Assembly: GCA_023213395.1 (NCBI GenBank)
Contig: CM041465.1
Span: 20,398,001-20,462,000 of the forward strand
Source of the DNA: Cycas panzhihuaensis
Taxonomy: Eukaryota > Cycadophyta
Length of the DNA stretch: 64,000 nucleotides
Direction: 5' to 3'
The first letter of the stretch is position 1; each line of letters starts with the position of its first letter. Of the stretch, positions 30,266 through 42,844 are shown in pieces. A model generated the notes under the pieces. It saw only the letters and a list, made by a program, of their open reading frames with translations, was not told the DNA's origin and made no database searches. Made by a program: the position numbers and the translations under genes.

Positions 30266-32450
30266 AAAACATGCAATATTCTTATGCAAAAGATGCAAGT
30301 GGCTAATTGATTTCTCCTTTTTAATCTTATGTGACCTATTAGATTAATATAATAGATTTTGTACAAAAGTAAAAAAAAGAAAAGAGGTGGCAGGAAAAAG
30401 GGACAGAGTGTACCTAAAAAGCATGGCAGTTGATGAAGGACCTCACTTGTATACAATGTACACCCTCCCACCAATCGGTTGGTCTGTGACCAAGTTCAAT
30501 GTGGAAGACAGGGGCTTCCTTACCTTCCCCTTATGAAAGATAAGCATAATGGAAAAGATAAAAGAAGTAAACAAAGCAAAGGAAAAAATGAGGGCAAAGG
30601 CTTACCCGGGATCAAATGACTTTTCTCTTTGTGGATGTTACTTCGAACTTGCACACACAAGAGTTTCTCCCTTCCAAGAAGGGGCTACAAGAAGGCTATA
30701 TGTATGCAAATATATGTACTGTAGATGCTAAAACATTATATTGAAATTAAAGTAATTACTGCTATAAACAACTCAACTTTCCTCAAAGTAAACACACACA
30801 TCAAGCAGGAGAAAGGGAAGGGCAGCCTTAGGAGGGTAAAACCCTCTGCTAAAGTTCTCCACATAGCCTTTAAGTATAGTAAGGTAGGGCCATGTGGTAG
30901 TTTATAGATATCCAATAAACATGAGAATGTATGGAGCAAGATGTTGGAGAGGTACCAAGGTAACAGAGTCACTATGGATAGCGGTCCATCACAGAAGTCT
31001 CACACAAGACCTTAAGGGACACTGGGCAAAGTTAGGGGCATGAAGGAGGCCCAAAAGAGGGGCATGTAGGCTTGGAACCAGTGCAACAAGGGCTACATAT
31101 ACTGATATCCAGTGTAGGCCAAGACTCCACCCTCTCATAGTTAACCCAAGAAAAGTATGGAAGCAGGAGAAGAAAGACGGGAAGGGGGTTGCCCTTAGGG
31201 AGTAGGTCTGAGTGGGATGGATCCCACCTTACTCCCTTCACCCAGTCTTTATGAGCCTTCTCCTACCACTTTCTTAAGAAAAACTAGTGGAGAAATAGGG
31301 TGGAGACAAGAGATCACAAAGCTAAACTCAAAGAAAGATAATTTCTACTACAACCAAAATGGAAGGGAGTAGGAAAATATACATGAAAATGAGTCCAATA
31401 TGGAAAGAATACACATAAAACTCTGAAAATAAGACCAAAGGTACCTATTGGGCTGAGTCTAGGGTAGATTTACCCCTATAACTAATGAGAAAGAGGAGGT
31501 CCTGTAGGGTTTGCAGGAGGTTTCCCTAAGAAAGACTGTAGAAGATACTTGTTGAGGCATAGTTAAAGGAGAACCACAAAAATATTACTTGAAAGTACTT
31601 GGAGGAGGGCCTCCCACCATGGAGAAGATTTGTTGTAGGTGGATCCTAAGCTAGAGCAGTAGGAAATACAAGATTACAGATGCACCTGTGGAAGGGAGGA
31701 GGAAAGGAGCAGAAACGCAGTAGTAGAATATGAAATTGGGGAGCCAAGAGATGTGAAATGATGATCTTTTTAGGATTTATACCCATCACAACCCTAATCG
31801 AGTATTTAGGGCATGAATAGGGTTGAGCTAGGTAAGTGGCCACATGGAAATTTTGCAGAAAAAATGAGAATTTCCACAGCAGATATGAAAAAAAATTACA
31901 ACAGTCGCACCGCAGTAAACTTCGTGATACCGCTTAGTTTACAGTGGTGCAGGAATAGGAAGCCAAAATAGATACTGTTAAGATTCTGGGAGCCCTAAAA
32001 GGTGATGTGGTAGGCCTGGGAGGGGCTGATCCTCCTGTCTAGGTAGCTAGGGACAGTATGAGAGGCGTACAAACTAGACCAAATAAACCATCAAGGGCTA
32101 AAGCTCCCAAAAATATCATGATAGGGACATAGGGTCAAAGTATGAGCAGATCATACAAATTGAATGAGGCTTAAGGTGATGTGGAGGTAGTGCGGAGGGT
32201 CGTAGGGTGCCATGGGGATGCCTACCTTGCAGAAAGGTAGGCCTCACGGGTCGTCATAAGCTCACAATACGACAAGCAGCATGATCAAGTAGTGGATGCA
32301 AGGTGATCATACAAATGAAACAAGCTGTCATGCAATGAGGTAATACTTCTGTCAACCTTTCCAAAGAAATAATAAAAGTGAAAAGGAAGAAGCATACATG
32401 TGCTTACTTGAGTCGACCCATCCATATCCATTCTCAGTAGCCAAGAAACA
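30266..32450 (-). repeat. 3' LTR of R, main piece
   Basis: Homologous along its length to 43450-45642. It starts on the minus strand with TGTTTCTTGGCTACTGAG at 32450, directly after the polypurine tract. The rest of this LTR is at 6853-7459, beyond F1. On the minus strand the U3 array lies at 31953-31908, TATAAAT at 31781-31775, and CCCTAAATACTCGATTAGGG between them. Confidence 0.88.
31775..31953 (-). promoter_or_regulatory. LTR core promoter, R 3' LTR
   Basis: Minus-strand order: GGTATCACGAAGTTTACTG array (31953-31908), the CCCTAAATACTCGATTAGGG dyad (about 31805), then TATAAAT (31781-31775). One fewer GGTACC unit is present than in the R 5' LTR (45079-45143). Confidence 0.6.
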
Positions 32451-32462
32451 CTACCCCCTTGG
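32451..32462 (-). promoter_or_regulatory. Polypurine tract, R
   Basis: On the minus strand CCAAGGGGGTAG directly precedes TGTTTCTTGG of the 3' LTR. It differs by one base from the F1 tract and confirms the LTR boundary at 32450. Confidence 0.78.
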
Positions 32463-32759
32463 CAGCAAAGCCTCACTGCTCGAAAGCACAATGCGATGGT
32501 GAATGCTGGCAACAAAACTGTTAGTAGCACTTGTGTATGTATATATATAAATCATGATCACAGCAAGAGTTAAGGGTGCCGATGAGTGTCATGGTGAGAC
32601 ACGTGGATACAAGGACAAGGGTGGAGATAACATAAGGGTTGCCTATGCGCCACACAAAAATTGACTAGAAGCTGTGAAGGATGAGGGGGTTGCCCCCATC
32701 GTCAAAGTTCAAAGAGAAGTGCATGATGGTATCAAGAGAAAAGGATAAATGAACACACC

Positions 32760-32957
32760 TGATAGTTGCAATAGTTTAACCTCATTAGCATCTAGCTTTC
32801 ACAGGTACAAGAGAGTCACAAGAAGAAATGCAAGATGACCTAAGACTTGGGTGACAGGATAATCGAGCAAGTCTCAAAGGTGGTTAGCAAGAAGAGGAAG
32901 GCAGTACTTAAGGATGAGGTGAATGAGGTTATTTACCTCAAAGTTGAGGGCTCGAGG
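32760..32957 (-). pseudogene. aRNH C-terminal remnant, R
   Basis: The minus strand matches the F1 segment 27005-27200 (end of aRNH and following text, including the AGCTGCTAATGAGGTTAAAC-like block). The catalytic body equivalent to F1 25880-27005 is gone: at about 32957 the sequence jumps directly to the PMD upstream region. R therefore has no usable aRNH. Confidence 0.6.
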
Positions 32958-33117
32958 GATGATCTCCAGTAGTCCAAACTAGACCCAGAGAGAGGCGAGA
33001 CCGGGGCATTAGGCAACCCTAGTCACAGTGGGCCTGGTTATGGCTCACTTGAAAGATTTTTTTTTTTAGTTTTTTGGGTAGAAAACCCCCCCTTTTGGGG
33101 GGTGACATTCGCACTGT

Positions 33118-33205
33118 GACAAAGATCACAGCGCCATGAACTTTGTCGTGGGGCCCTGATCATCATGGGACCTAGGTCAAACTTCGCAGTACCACAAAGT
33201 TTGAC
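33118..33205 (+). promoter_or_regulatory. Promoter dyads of the PMD gene, R
   Basis: Dyad 2 (33118-33147) has arms GACAAAGATCA/TGAACTTTGTC and dyad 1 (33176-33205) arms GTCAAACTT/AAGTTTGAC around AGTACC. Both are 30 bp and 28 bp apart, exactly as in F1. Arm changes relative to F1 are matched on both sides. The TATAAAG of F1 is degraded here (CATAGTGAG). The PMD ATG at 33357 is about 150 bp downstream. Confidence 0.65.
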
Positions 33206-33356
33206 ATAGTGAGAAGGAAGAACTACTGAAAAATGAAGATGGGAGCCCTAGGGTCCCCAAATCTCAACCGAATGAGGCTGAGGGATAGTCCAGAGGATGA
33301 GGGGCAAGCATAAGTTAAGGTCTGACTTATTTCATGGTGTTTTATAAGTTGTGATC

Positions 33357-34536
33357 ATGGTAGAGAACCTCGAGAACATAGGTATGGCTATGCTTAGCTT
33401 TGTTGAGATGATGACACGTGAGGATAAGCAGATCCTATTGAGATGTGGCCTGCTAAAGGTCATGAGGACACCCTAGTATACATCAGGTCAGAGATTACTA
33501 GTGGATATAGTATCTCATTAGGATAGACAGAGGCATGTGTTCCATCTACCCCAAATAGAGGATGTATCGGTGACACTAGGAGATATCAGGAGAATATTAG
33601 GGGTACCAGCAACAGGGAGGCTGACAACACTAGGAGCACCGCCCAGTAACGAGGTAGTACACAAGGAGGCCACTACTTTCTTTATAGGTTTAGACAGGTA
33701 GGAGAGGCGAGGGATACCTATCTAGAGTATGGTAATGTTGAGGATTCCTTGGGTGAGGAACCTGATCATGTTGTATGTTCTATTTTAAATATCCCAAAAA
33801 TAGAACTATAAGGATATACCGAGTGGTTGGATGGATGCAGTGCACTGGTGTGAGGCAGGAGAGAGGTTGGATTGGGCTACTCTCATAGCAATGAACCTCG
33901 TTGCATAGTTGGATGCCATTCAAGTAGTAGAAAAGGGCAGACTATCATACAGTACCACCTTTCTGTCTTTGGTTTTGACCACTTTAGAGCGTTGGCAGCA
34001 GGGGACCACATCCTATCTCAGAGTGGGCCCTGATGGTACACATGTGGTAGACTAGGTTTAGAGGGGCTGAGGACTAGGCTCATGTCTGTCACTTAGTGGA
34101 GGCCACGTCACTAGACCTCCTCACCATGACAGACTACATAGCAGACCCATACAGAACGATGAGGTGGGATAGCAATGATGAGGTAGGTGGGATAGGAGTG
34201 CCCCCATAAGATGATGAGGGCAGTGATGGGCCAGCCCATCATGAGTTATAGGAGAGGAAGGACTATCAGGGACCACAGATAGAGAGGCAGGTCCATCAAG
34301 GCCTGCAGGCCCTTCAGGAGCTGCAGAGGAGAGCAGGGGCCCAATGACATGGGCCCATAGGTTACAGATCGTCAGGAGGTCTGGAGAGGCAGCTACGCCA
34401 GTTGAGGAGAGGAGTGACATCCCAGTGGCTGAGGTGGTGGCTGAGGAGGTACCTGAGGAGGAGGAGGTACCCGCAGTTGGTGGAGTGCTTGGGACAGAGG
34501 TAGTCACCCGAGTAGAGGAGCCGGCAGCCGCACCGG
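33357..34536 (+). pseudogene. PMD gene, exon 1, R (antisense to gag-pol)
   Basis: It starts MVENLENIGMAMLSFVEMM, then VFHLPQIEDVSVTLGDIRRI, GVPATGRLTTLG, SGWMDAVHWCEAGERLDWAT and TTLERWQQGTTSYLRVGPDG. This is the same plant mobile domain as in F1 (24562-25486), with stops at the CCC-TAG near 33476 and several later. The C-terminal part of exon 1 (34344-34536) is Val/Glu/Ala-rich. Exon 1 is uninterrupted here, so R shows the true exon layout that copia hides in F1. Confidence 0.75.
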
Positions 34537-34650
34537 GTGAGACATTACCAACTCCTATCATCGTTTTATTGCCAGATACACATATATAGTTTGATTTTGA
34601 TTCGATATATGTATAGACATATACTGATATATGACATGTTGGATTTGCAA
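34537..34650 (+). other. Intron in PMD gene, R
   Basis: Donor CCGG|GTGAGA at 34537. The acceptor aligned with other copies reads TTTGCAA, so the AG at its end has become AA, which would abolish splicing of this copy. Length 114 bp. Confidence 0.6.
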
Positions 34651-35255
34651 GTATATCGAGTATCCAGAGACTGGTGGAGGTAGTAGTCCGGGAGATATTC
34701 CTCTAAGCCTACGCAGAGGGGCAGCTCCCCATCCAAGTGGGTGATAAGCCCAAATCGGCAGGCGCCCATACAACAGCGTTTACCCCATTGGTGAGGGTGA
34801 GGGACATATGGATTGCAGAGTCCCAGGAGCACAAGGCACATGCAGGATGGTAGCAAGCAGAGCTAGATACTACCCAAGCTCAGAGGGATGCCCTACAGAG
34901 TTGGGTATAGGCACTAGAGGCTCAAGGAGGAGTCAGAGGAGATACATAGAGCTGTATCTGGCTGGCAGTAATGGAGGAGCATCTCAAAGGGATGGAGGAG
35001 AGGCTCTGTAGTGTCGAGAGCAATCAAGATCGTATCTAGGCCCGATATGATCGACTGGTGGATGAGGTGGCATCGAGGTCGATGAGGAGTAGGACACATA
35101 CTCACACAGTGGCGATGATCCTGAGGAGGCCACAAGATAAGGGGAGCAAGGCTGGAGGCTCCCAAAGACTGAGAAGGAGTATAGGAGGGATGTGCTCCCT
35201 AGGAGAGGGATCACATCGACTAGGAGATGATGCCCTAGGGGTGGGGCAGCAGTAG
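34651..35255 (+). pseudogene. PMD gene, exon 2, R
   Basis: Matches exon 2 of F1 and C: LVEVVVREIFL-like start, DKPKSAGAHTTAFTPLVRVR, and the tail VASRSMRSRTHTHTVAMILR ending GEGSHRLGDDALGVGQQ-stop at 35255. Helix-forming in the first half and basic, low complexity in the second. Confidence 0.62.
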
Positions 35256-35885
35256 AGTAGTATGTAGGAGTTTTGTTTTAGATAGGGGAAAGCACGGACC
35301 TTTAGGGAGTCACCATATGTAGTCACATCATTATACCCTCCCTGCAAGGACATCAGCTTCCCATGAATGATGTACCATACCATTTGTACGATATGACACA
35401 TGATTATTTTGATGTATATAGATGGGGTGATTGATACCCCAATTGATATATGATAATATGTATCATAATATATGATAGATGATATGTATGGTTTTATTTA
35501 CATGTTTATGTATGTATATGCACGAGCGTACATGGATACACGAGGATATGTATGATTGTTCTTTGAGTTGATTATTGTATGAGTTATGGGTTATGACATT
35601 TGTTTGAGTTATATACATTTCCTTTCATGTAGGGCCATATTCCGAGTAGAGACACACACGATCACCATGAGTATCGGTGATAGATACATGTGAGGCTAGG
35701 AGATAGGCAGCATACATATCCACATGGAAGCATAGTGGGATATGCAAAGGAAATGGCAAATAAGGCAAGAGCGACAATACTCTAATATGTCATCCTAATT
35801 GGGAGCACTGCCCAAATAGGAGGACAAGGTTCCTAGGGAAATGGGAATAAGGGTTTCGCAAGAGGAACTGAAAGGAACGAGAGAG
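35256..35885. other. Spacer between PMD 3' end and stem-loop, R
   Basis: A/T-rich text with many ATATGTATG-like runs at 35400-35620, homologous to the spacers in F1, G and C. No gene is seen. Confidence 0.5.
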
Positions 35886-35943
35886 CCATCCTAAGCCATC
35901 ATTCCACCTGTGGCTAGGATGAATAGGAACAAGCTTAGGATGG
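35886..35943 (-). other. Conserved stem-loop after integrase, R
   Basis: Perfect 11-bp arms CCATCCTAAGC (35886-35896) and GCTTAGGATGG (35933-35943). It is the counterpart of 17048-17104 in F1, with base changes that keep pairing. Confidence 0.6.
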
Positions 35944-35986
35944 TAGTTTAGGCTCATTTTAGAGCGTGGCAAGGGTAACGAAGAAA

Positions 35987-37330
35987 TCATGTGTACAATT
36001 TTTTAAGGAATTTCCATTAACAACTTTCTCAAACTTGAGGCCCTCCAAGGTGGTGATCCTATAGGCACCATTATCGAGACTCTCAAGGACGATAAAGGGA
36101 CCAATCCATTTGGGTCTAAATTTAGTCAAGCGGTTGTTAAGATATTCCAACTTGAGAACATGGTCCCCAGGACACAAAGGATGGAATTAAGGTGTTTATT
36201 GTAGGTCCTTTATGAGCGAGCTTTAGATGTGAGGTTATCCTCGTAAGTGGCTAAACGTCATTCATCCAAGGCTTTGAGGTCTAAGAGGTGAGCCTGATGG
36301 ATAGACTCCTCATCGATAAGACCTTGAAGGGAAACTTGTAGAGAGGGAATCTCCACTTCCAACGGGAGCACCGCCTCAGTCCCGTAAACTAGGGAGAATG
36401 GAATCATTCTTGTAGCAGCATGGATAGAGGTATGGTATACCCATAGGGCGGAAGGGAGTTAAGGTGCTAATCTTTCTGAGATTGAGCAAGGGTTTTCTTT
36501 AAGATATTAATGAGAGTTTTGTTAAACAATTCAACTTGACCATTCACTTGGGGGTAGTAAGGAGAAGAGGTTTTGTGAGAGATCTTAAATTTCTCACAAA
36601 GTTCATCCATCTCCTTGTTACAAAAAAGGGTTTTATTATCTATAATCAAGACGTCGGGAATCCCAAAGAGGTAAATGATGTGTTGGTAGATGAAAGTAGC
36701 TATTATCTTGCCAGGGGTAGTAATCAAAGGGATGGCTTCCACCCATTTAGTAAAGTACTCTGTGGTAGTCAAGATGAACTTGTGCTATGACGAAGAGGGT
36801 GGTGATATGGCCCCAATGAGGTCTAGACCCCATTGAGTAAAGGGCCATGGAGACACGATAGGATAAAGAGCCTTAGAAGGCATGTGAGAGATGTTGGTGT
36901 GTTCTTGGCATTGTCGACATCTTAGAGCATAGGCATGGGTGTCTTTGAAGAGGAACGACCAATAGTAGCCCATACGAAGGATCCTTTAGGCCATGGATTG
37001 GCCCCCAAAGTGACCCCCACAAATGTCATAATGGCATTCGCGAAGTAGCTGGTCTGCCCCGTCGGGAGTGACATAACAGAGGAGGATCCTGTCAAAGGAT
37101 CTCTTGTACAATACTTCATCCATGAGGAAGTATTACCTAGTGGTGGTCTGGATGTGGGTCCTAACCTTGTTACTAGCTTCAGAGCGGTACTACTGCTAAG
37201 TGAGGTACTGCATGATGTCACCATACCACTCACTATAAATGAGTGGATAGGAAGGAGTACCCTAAATGGTCAAGATAGACTCATCAAGGAGAGAGTTGTC
37301 AATGGGGGCATCGAGCGAGTCAAGGATGGG
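35987..37330 (-). pseudogene. pol: Integrase, R
   Basis: The minus-strand core at 36772-36467 reads MTTTEYFTKWVEAIPLITTP, the second Asp site as VLIIDNKTLFCN and the Glu as GQVELFNKTL; the first Asp is in GLDLIGAISP at about 36820. The HHCC part lies at 37230-36880. The tail WIGPFIVLESLDNGAYRITT is at 36100 and the gene ends with TGA at 35989-35987. It has stops and frameshifts between blocks. Confidence 0.8.
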
Positions 37331-37905
37331 GGCATCTATGAGCTGTTCTGCCACTACCATCCCTTTCTTTGATTTCCTATTGATGATGTGGAGATCGAAT
37401 TCTTGAAGGAGGATGGACCAACGACCAGCCCTACCTATTAGGTCAGAATGAGTGAGTAGATAATACAAGGGATCGGATTAAACAATCACCTTGGTAGTGT
37501 TACTGAGTAAGTAGTGCCTAAACTTCTTAGTTGCATGAACTAAGGAGAGGCATTCCTACTCAGCCAGAGAGTAGTTGAGTTCGACATCCACGAGGGTGCA
37601 ACTGATAAAGTAAATGGCTCTCTCAACCCTCAAATCATCCTCCCAAGCTAGCATAGTGCTAAAGGACTCATCGGTTGCCAAGGTATAAAGAATAAAAGGC
37701 CTATCGAAGCAAGGGGGAGCCAACATTGGAGTGAAAGTAAGCTTCCTTAAGACCTTCAAAGCCTTATTGGGTCATAGTCGACCAAATAAACGAGGCTCTG
37801 TTCTTTAATAGGTTAGTCAAGGGTTTGGCATTTACGGTGAAGTTTTCTAGGAAACGCTTAAGGAAACTGAGTCTACCTAGAAACGACTTGATCTATCGTT
37901 GAGTT
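37331..37905 (-). pseudogene. pol: RNase H (gypsy type), R
   Basis: Minus strand: DRPFILYTLATDESFSTMLA keeps the first Asp, RAIYFISCTLVDVELNYSLA follows, and YYLLTHSDLIGRAGRWSILL ends the domain. As in F1 no aRNH lies between this domain and the integrase. Confidence 0.78.
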
Positions 37906-38640
37906 CTAGGCGGTGGCATGTTAAGGATCGCCTTGACTTTGTCAGGGTCAATTTGAATTCCTTGCTTTGACATAAGGAACCCAAGGAGTTTGCCAGAAGT
38001 GACGGTAAATACACATTTAAGCGGGTTTAGACTTACATTGTACTTGCAGAATTGTATGAAGATGGCCCGCAAGTCTGAAGGGTGATGGGCTCTAACACGC
38101 GAGAGACCCATCATGTCATCCATAAAGACCTCCAACGTGTCGCTGATAAGGTCATGGAAGATAAAATGCATTACCCTTTGATAAGTGGTGCCTACATTTT
38201 TGAGTCCTAAGGGCATTACCTTATAGGTAAAGGTACCCCACAGGGTGGTGAAGGCCATCTTGTGGCAGTCTTCAGGAGAGATTTGAATCTAGTTATATCT
38301 GGAGAAGCCATCCATCAAGGATATGACTTTGAACTTGGTGATTCGATTAATGATTTGATCGATAAAATGAAGTAGAAAGTTATCCTTAGGACATGCATTG
38401 TTGATGTCATGGAAGTTAATGCATATCTAGATGATCTGGTTCTTTTTAGCAACAGGGATGATGTTGGACACCCATTTAGGGTAGTCAATAGAAGTAATGA
38501 GTCCAGCATCCAAAAGCTTCTTAACCCTAATTTTAATAGTGGCTGAGAGTTTTAGATGGAGAGGACGTTATTTCTAGTGCACGGGGCGGGTGCTAGGAAT
38601 GGTAGTGAGGTTGTAGGTAACAATGGAGTGGTCAATTCCC
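37906..38640 (-). pseudogene. pol: Reverse transcriptase, R
   Basis: The palm at 38258-37893 is open: WGTFTYKVMPLGLKNVGTTY, then TLEVFMDDMMGLSRVRAHHP with the F-M-D-D box and KLLGFLMSKQGIQIDPDKVK. The fingers (KLLDAGLITSIDYPKWVSNI-like) are at about 38540-38450. This copy retains the segment deleted from F1 RT. Confidence 0.82.
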
Positions 38641-40936
38641 TTCATGTCAGAGTAGTCTCATGCAAAGACATCCTAGAACTCTTGGAATAAAAAGGAATAT
38701 TTCCTTACCTCATCAAGAGAGCATTCCACCCCCACCTTAATGACCTTGCCTAGAGTAAGGACTATGTCCTGGGTTGCCCCCGTGCACATGGCATTCCCCT
38801 CCTCAAAATAGAGGGGGGCAAGGTCAACATGGAGAGATAGAATAGGGGATGGAACTAGGTCAGCAAGAGTGGACCCAATCGCCAAGACCTTCTGGTGGCC
38901 AAGCCTATGGTGACTAGATGAAAGGTTAGGCATGGAGCTCATTAAGTGCTCAAGCAAAGCCTCATCATCTTCAAAGTAATCCACCCCATGGATGACCTTA
39001 CTTTGAATAGATGAGGTGCTAGAGGGAGTGGGAGCGATGGAACCATGATGGTCAGCAGGCTGGCCAACATCCCTAAAAGACTCTAAGGGAGAGTCAGGAA
39101 GGGGCTCCTCATAAGAAGCAAAAGGAAGTTCCTCAAGATCATCACCTGTGGGGGCTGATGAAGAGGAAGAGTCAAGGACATGTGGGTCAATATGTGTAAT
39201 GACATATGACACAAGGGGATGACTGGTCTCTCCAACAAAAGGAGTTCTAGGTTGGGACCTAGAATAGGAAGGGTGCCTCCTACTAGCGCGGAGGAAGGAG
39301 ATAGTATGAGGAAAGTCCTCGTCCTCGCCATGGGACTTGTCATTGCTAAACATGGCAAGGTACCCATAACTTATGATACTAATAGGAGTGAAGTGGGTAA
39401 GGATAGAGGAAGAAGATGCAGGATCTCCTTGAAGATGGGATGAATCAAGTATGCCAATAGAACAAGCCAAGGCATGAGTAGAAGGGCCTTTGTCCCCCTT
39501 CATATGACCATAGCTTGCTTGGTTAGTAGGATGAGTTTGTTTAATAGGTGGGCATTCATGGGAAACAACCCTCATTCATCCATCATGGACAAACTTGAGT
39601 TGCCCCCAGTGAGTTGAACACACGGCTCCCATCTGATCGAGCCATGGTCGACCCAAAAGAAGATTGTAGTCGATGTCTACGTCGAGGACTATAATGTCGG
39701 TGAGGATGGTCTTGTCCTCAAGAGTGAGCGGGATCGAAATAGATCCCAAGGGAGTCTTCTCACTACCATTATAGCCTTGACATCACCGTGGGACAGGTTC
39801 CAAGGTAGAAATGCTAAGCTCTCACATAACGCGTAAGGGCATGGCATTAACGTAAGAACCATTGTCAACAATGGTCCTCCACAAAGTATAGTCAGGTGTG
39901 TCAATAGTAATGGTGAAAGGGAAGTTCCACTGGCATTCCTTTTCATAAGCAGGAGGAAGGTCTTTAGGGTCAAAGGAAATTATGGGCTCATGACTTTGGG
40001 CGATGCCCAAAGCGTGAACGGGCATGTCACCCAATCTAAATCTTCTAAAAGGAGTGTCCATTTTTTGGGATAACTTCTCAAAATGTCCTTAATGGACATC
40101 TCGACAGCCACGGTGCAAAGCTCATCAATAATAGAAAAAGCCTTCCCCTTTACCATAGGTTGAGGAAGAGCTCTCTTAAAATTGTAGTGACTTGGATGAA
40201 TTAGAATGGTCTTGGGAAGTAATGAAACTTTCAGAAGGGAGGTTTCTAGAAGCGGATTAGGATGTAGAACAGATTAAGAGGCATCGATTGACTCTTTAAC
40301 TGCTTGAGATTAAGTTAAGGCATATAAAGAGGTGGCCTCAAGCATTTGGATCACATTCTTTCCCATATTCCATGACTGTGAAGGTAAAGGGGTACGATGG
40401 TCGAGGGAACATGAGGAAGAAGGCAAATCCCATGTGCCCATCCCTTTGCCATGTGAAGGGTGAGAATTCAGAGATCTTCCCTGATTCTGATTGTTCTTTG
40501 GTTGAGTGTTATGATCACACTCCCCATGCTTAGGGAATGGATCCCTATAGATTGGTTGGTCAAGGTTGTGCCTTGAGGCTTGTTTAAGAGATGAGTCACA
40601 TTGTGGGGCATCCCTAAGATGTTGAACTCAACAACGTGCATTGCTATGGAAACATTCTCCATGAATGGAACACCATTTCTTCTCAAGCAAGGAATCTGTT
40701 TTCCTTGCTTGAGAGGACTAAGTGCTACCGCCCTTAGGAGGAGCATCTTGAGGAGGTTCTTAGATTTATTTATTGGATGTAGGTAATGAAGGAGCTTGAA
40801 GTTTAAGTTCCTTCATCGTATGTTCTAATGAACGTATAACAGAAGTGAGTGGGTCTAGGGTCTTCTCGGTTGAGTGAGAAGAAGGCCTAATGGATTGTTG
40901 TGGTTTGGTTTCTTTATTTTGGGGTGGTGCCTCACA
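38641..40936 (-). pseudogene. pol: Nucleocapsid-like region, protease and linker, R
   Basis: From high to low coordinates: the in-frame continuation after the gag TGA with CSIHGECFHSNARC-like knuckle text near 40690, protease at about 40060-39600 (IVDNGSYVNAMP, again D-N-G), then the long linker ORF 39575-38673 with GVDYFEDDEALLEHLMSS and LYFEEGNAMCTGATQDIVL. The linker is the longest open frame of this copy (300 residues). Confidence 0.78.
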
Positions 40937-42678
40937 TCATTGTGAGGGCTTAAGGAGCTTCTTGAGTCCAGCCTAGATCTCAATAGGTTCAAGCACTAAG
41001 CACTTTGCGATGGCAGAATCAAATGTGGTCGCCCCTATCTTAAGGACTTCCACATAGACCTCAGGGCAAAGTGCATTAACAAAGAGGTCCCTCTTCAATT
41101 CCTCAGGCAGAGTAGCCTTAGTGGAATGGAGGAGCTCATGGAATCGCTACACAAAGTCACGATTCATCTCATCATGGCCCTTGTTAAGTGAAGGAGGGAT
41201 TTCATTCCACTTTCAAACAAATGAGCCACATCAAAGTAGTTGATGAACTCGTCCACAAGTTGTTGGAATAAGAAAATAGAATAGGAAGGCAGGTGATAAA
41301 ACTATTTAAGGGCATCACCTTATAGGGATCATGGAAATAATTTTATTAATATGTGATCATAGGCATAATAGTCTATGCACGCCATAGAGAAACTACGGAT
41401 GTGATCTACTGGATCCTATGATGAAGTTCCATCAAACTTAGGCACTTCAGGGGGATGAGGCAGTAAGTTGGTTCTTAGCACCTCAATAGATAATGGGGTC
41501 AATCTATAATCCATGAAGGGACGTACCCTCTCCTGGATCATAGGGTTAGCAAATGATGTGGGATGCAATGAACAACGAATGTATGGGGGTGAAGGGCCCA
41601 TCTCTCCTTAAAGAAATATCCCTTGTTAGAAAGGGACTTGAGGATAAGTACCTTGAGAGGAAGTTGGGTTTCCTTGCAAAGACGCGGTGTAAGGAGCTAT
41701 GTAGGACAGTGGAAATGAGGGATGAGGGACTGGGTTCTATCCATATGGGCCACCTGTAGGTGGCATAACCCCATAAGGATGTAAAGGGTCCACCCCATAA
41801 ACTAGAATGTGGTTCCCTTTACCATGCCCCCAAGGCTGAGATGCATAGCATAGGGGTATGTAAAGAGAAGGACCACTAGGTTGGACTTGAATGCACGTGG
41901 GAGCGGATCCCATATGATTAGTAATAGAGGTGTTAGTAGGACCTCTAGGCCTACTAGGAAATGCATGTACCATGTTAGAAAGTGGCATGTTGGCTTGGCT
42001 AGGGAAAGGTATGCTAACCCTAAGCTGGGAGAAAGACACACCACAAGAGGGCCCTAAAATGTTGGGACCATGATGAGAAGTAGGGGGTGTAATGGTCATC
42101 CCAAGGGTAGATGTAAAGATCAAATGGGATGGGTGTGTAGGTACAAAGAGGTTACTTGTTGTGGGAGGAGTAGATGTAGATAAAGATGGTAGGGCAGACG
42201 CGAATGGGGAAGGCGCTCCACCACACAAGGCATCTTCAAACCATCTAGGACGTGATTGAAGATGAGAAGCATAAAAGCACTCGTTAAGAGCTTCGACCAC
42301 GTTGGTAGGAGGGGTATCCACTTGATGTAGGAGCTAGACGGGACCTCAAACGAAGTAGAACCCTCAGGGCGCTCCTCATAAGAATCACCACTTGGGTGAT
42401 GAATCTCAAGAGAAGATGGGCCCTCTACTATATGAGTAGAGGGTTGGGCATCAAGTGGGCAATGTTAATCACCCAGATAGTAAATAGGATCGTCACCCTC
42501 CTGGGTGGACCCTATAAAAGATGTGGCAAACTCATGAGCTCCCAAAGTGAAGGCATGATATGTCCAATCTAAAGGGTATCCTTCCATTATCGAATCAGGA
42601 TCCAACGATGGAAGAGGGCAGTATGTAGGATCTTCTAACAATGGAGGCAAACCACATAGGTGACATGAGAAGCATCAT
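40937..42678 (-). pseudogene. gag: Gag, R
   Basis: The start region near 42678 is damaged. MPPLLEDPTYCPLPSLDPDS begins the N-terminal part; capsid-like blocks are VPKFDGTSS at about 41420 and the KPSQ end with TGA at 40939-40937, in the same place as the stop in G, F1 and C. A frameshift near 41300 separates the blocks. Confidence 0.75.
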
Positions 42679-42823
42679 ATACAAAACTTGCCAATACGTT
42701 AGAAGAGGAAAAAGAATGCAAAGTATGTATTGGGGGATGCCCAACAAAAGAAACAAGTATGGAAAATTACTAAAAGGTAGTAGTATGAACAAAAAGGGAT
42801 AGAAACTAGCTCCCTTATTGGCA

Positions 42824-42843
42824 GGTCCCCGGTATGGTCGTTA
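42824..42843 (-). promoter_or_regulatory. Primer binding site, R
   Basis: Minus strand TAACGACCATACCGGGGACC begins one base inside the LTR end. TGG has decayed to TAA by two G-to-A changes; the rest agrees with the PBS of F1 and C. Confidence 0.55.
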
Positions 42844-42844
42844 G

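Noticed and set aside
38673-39575. 300-residue ORF as an independent gene
   Set aside because: It is the protease-RT linker of element R: the same blocks occur in frame before RT in G, F1 and C.
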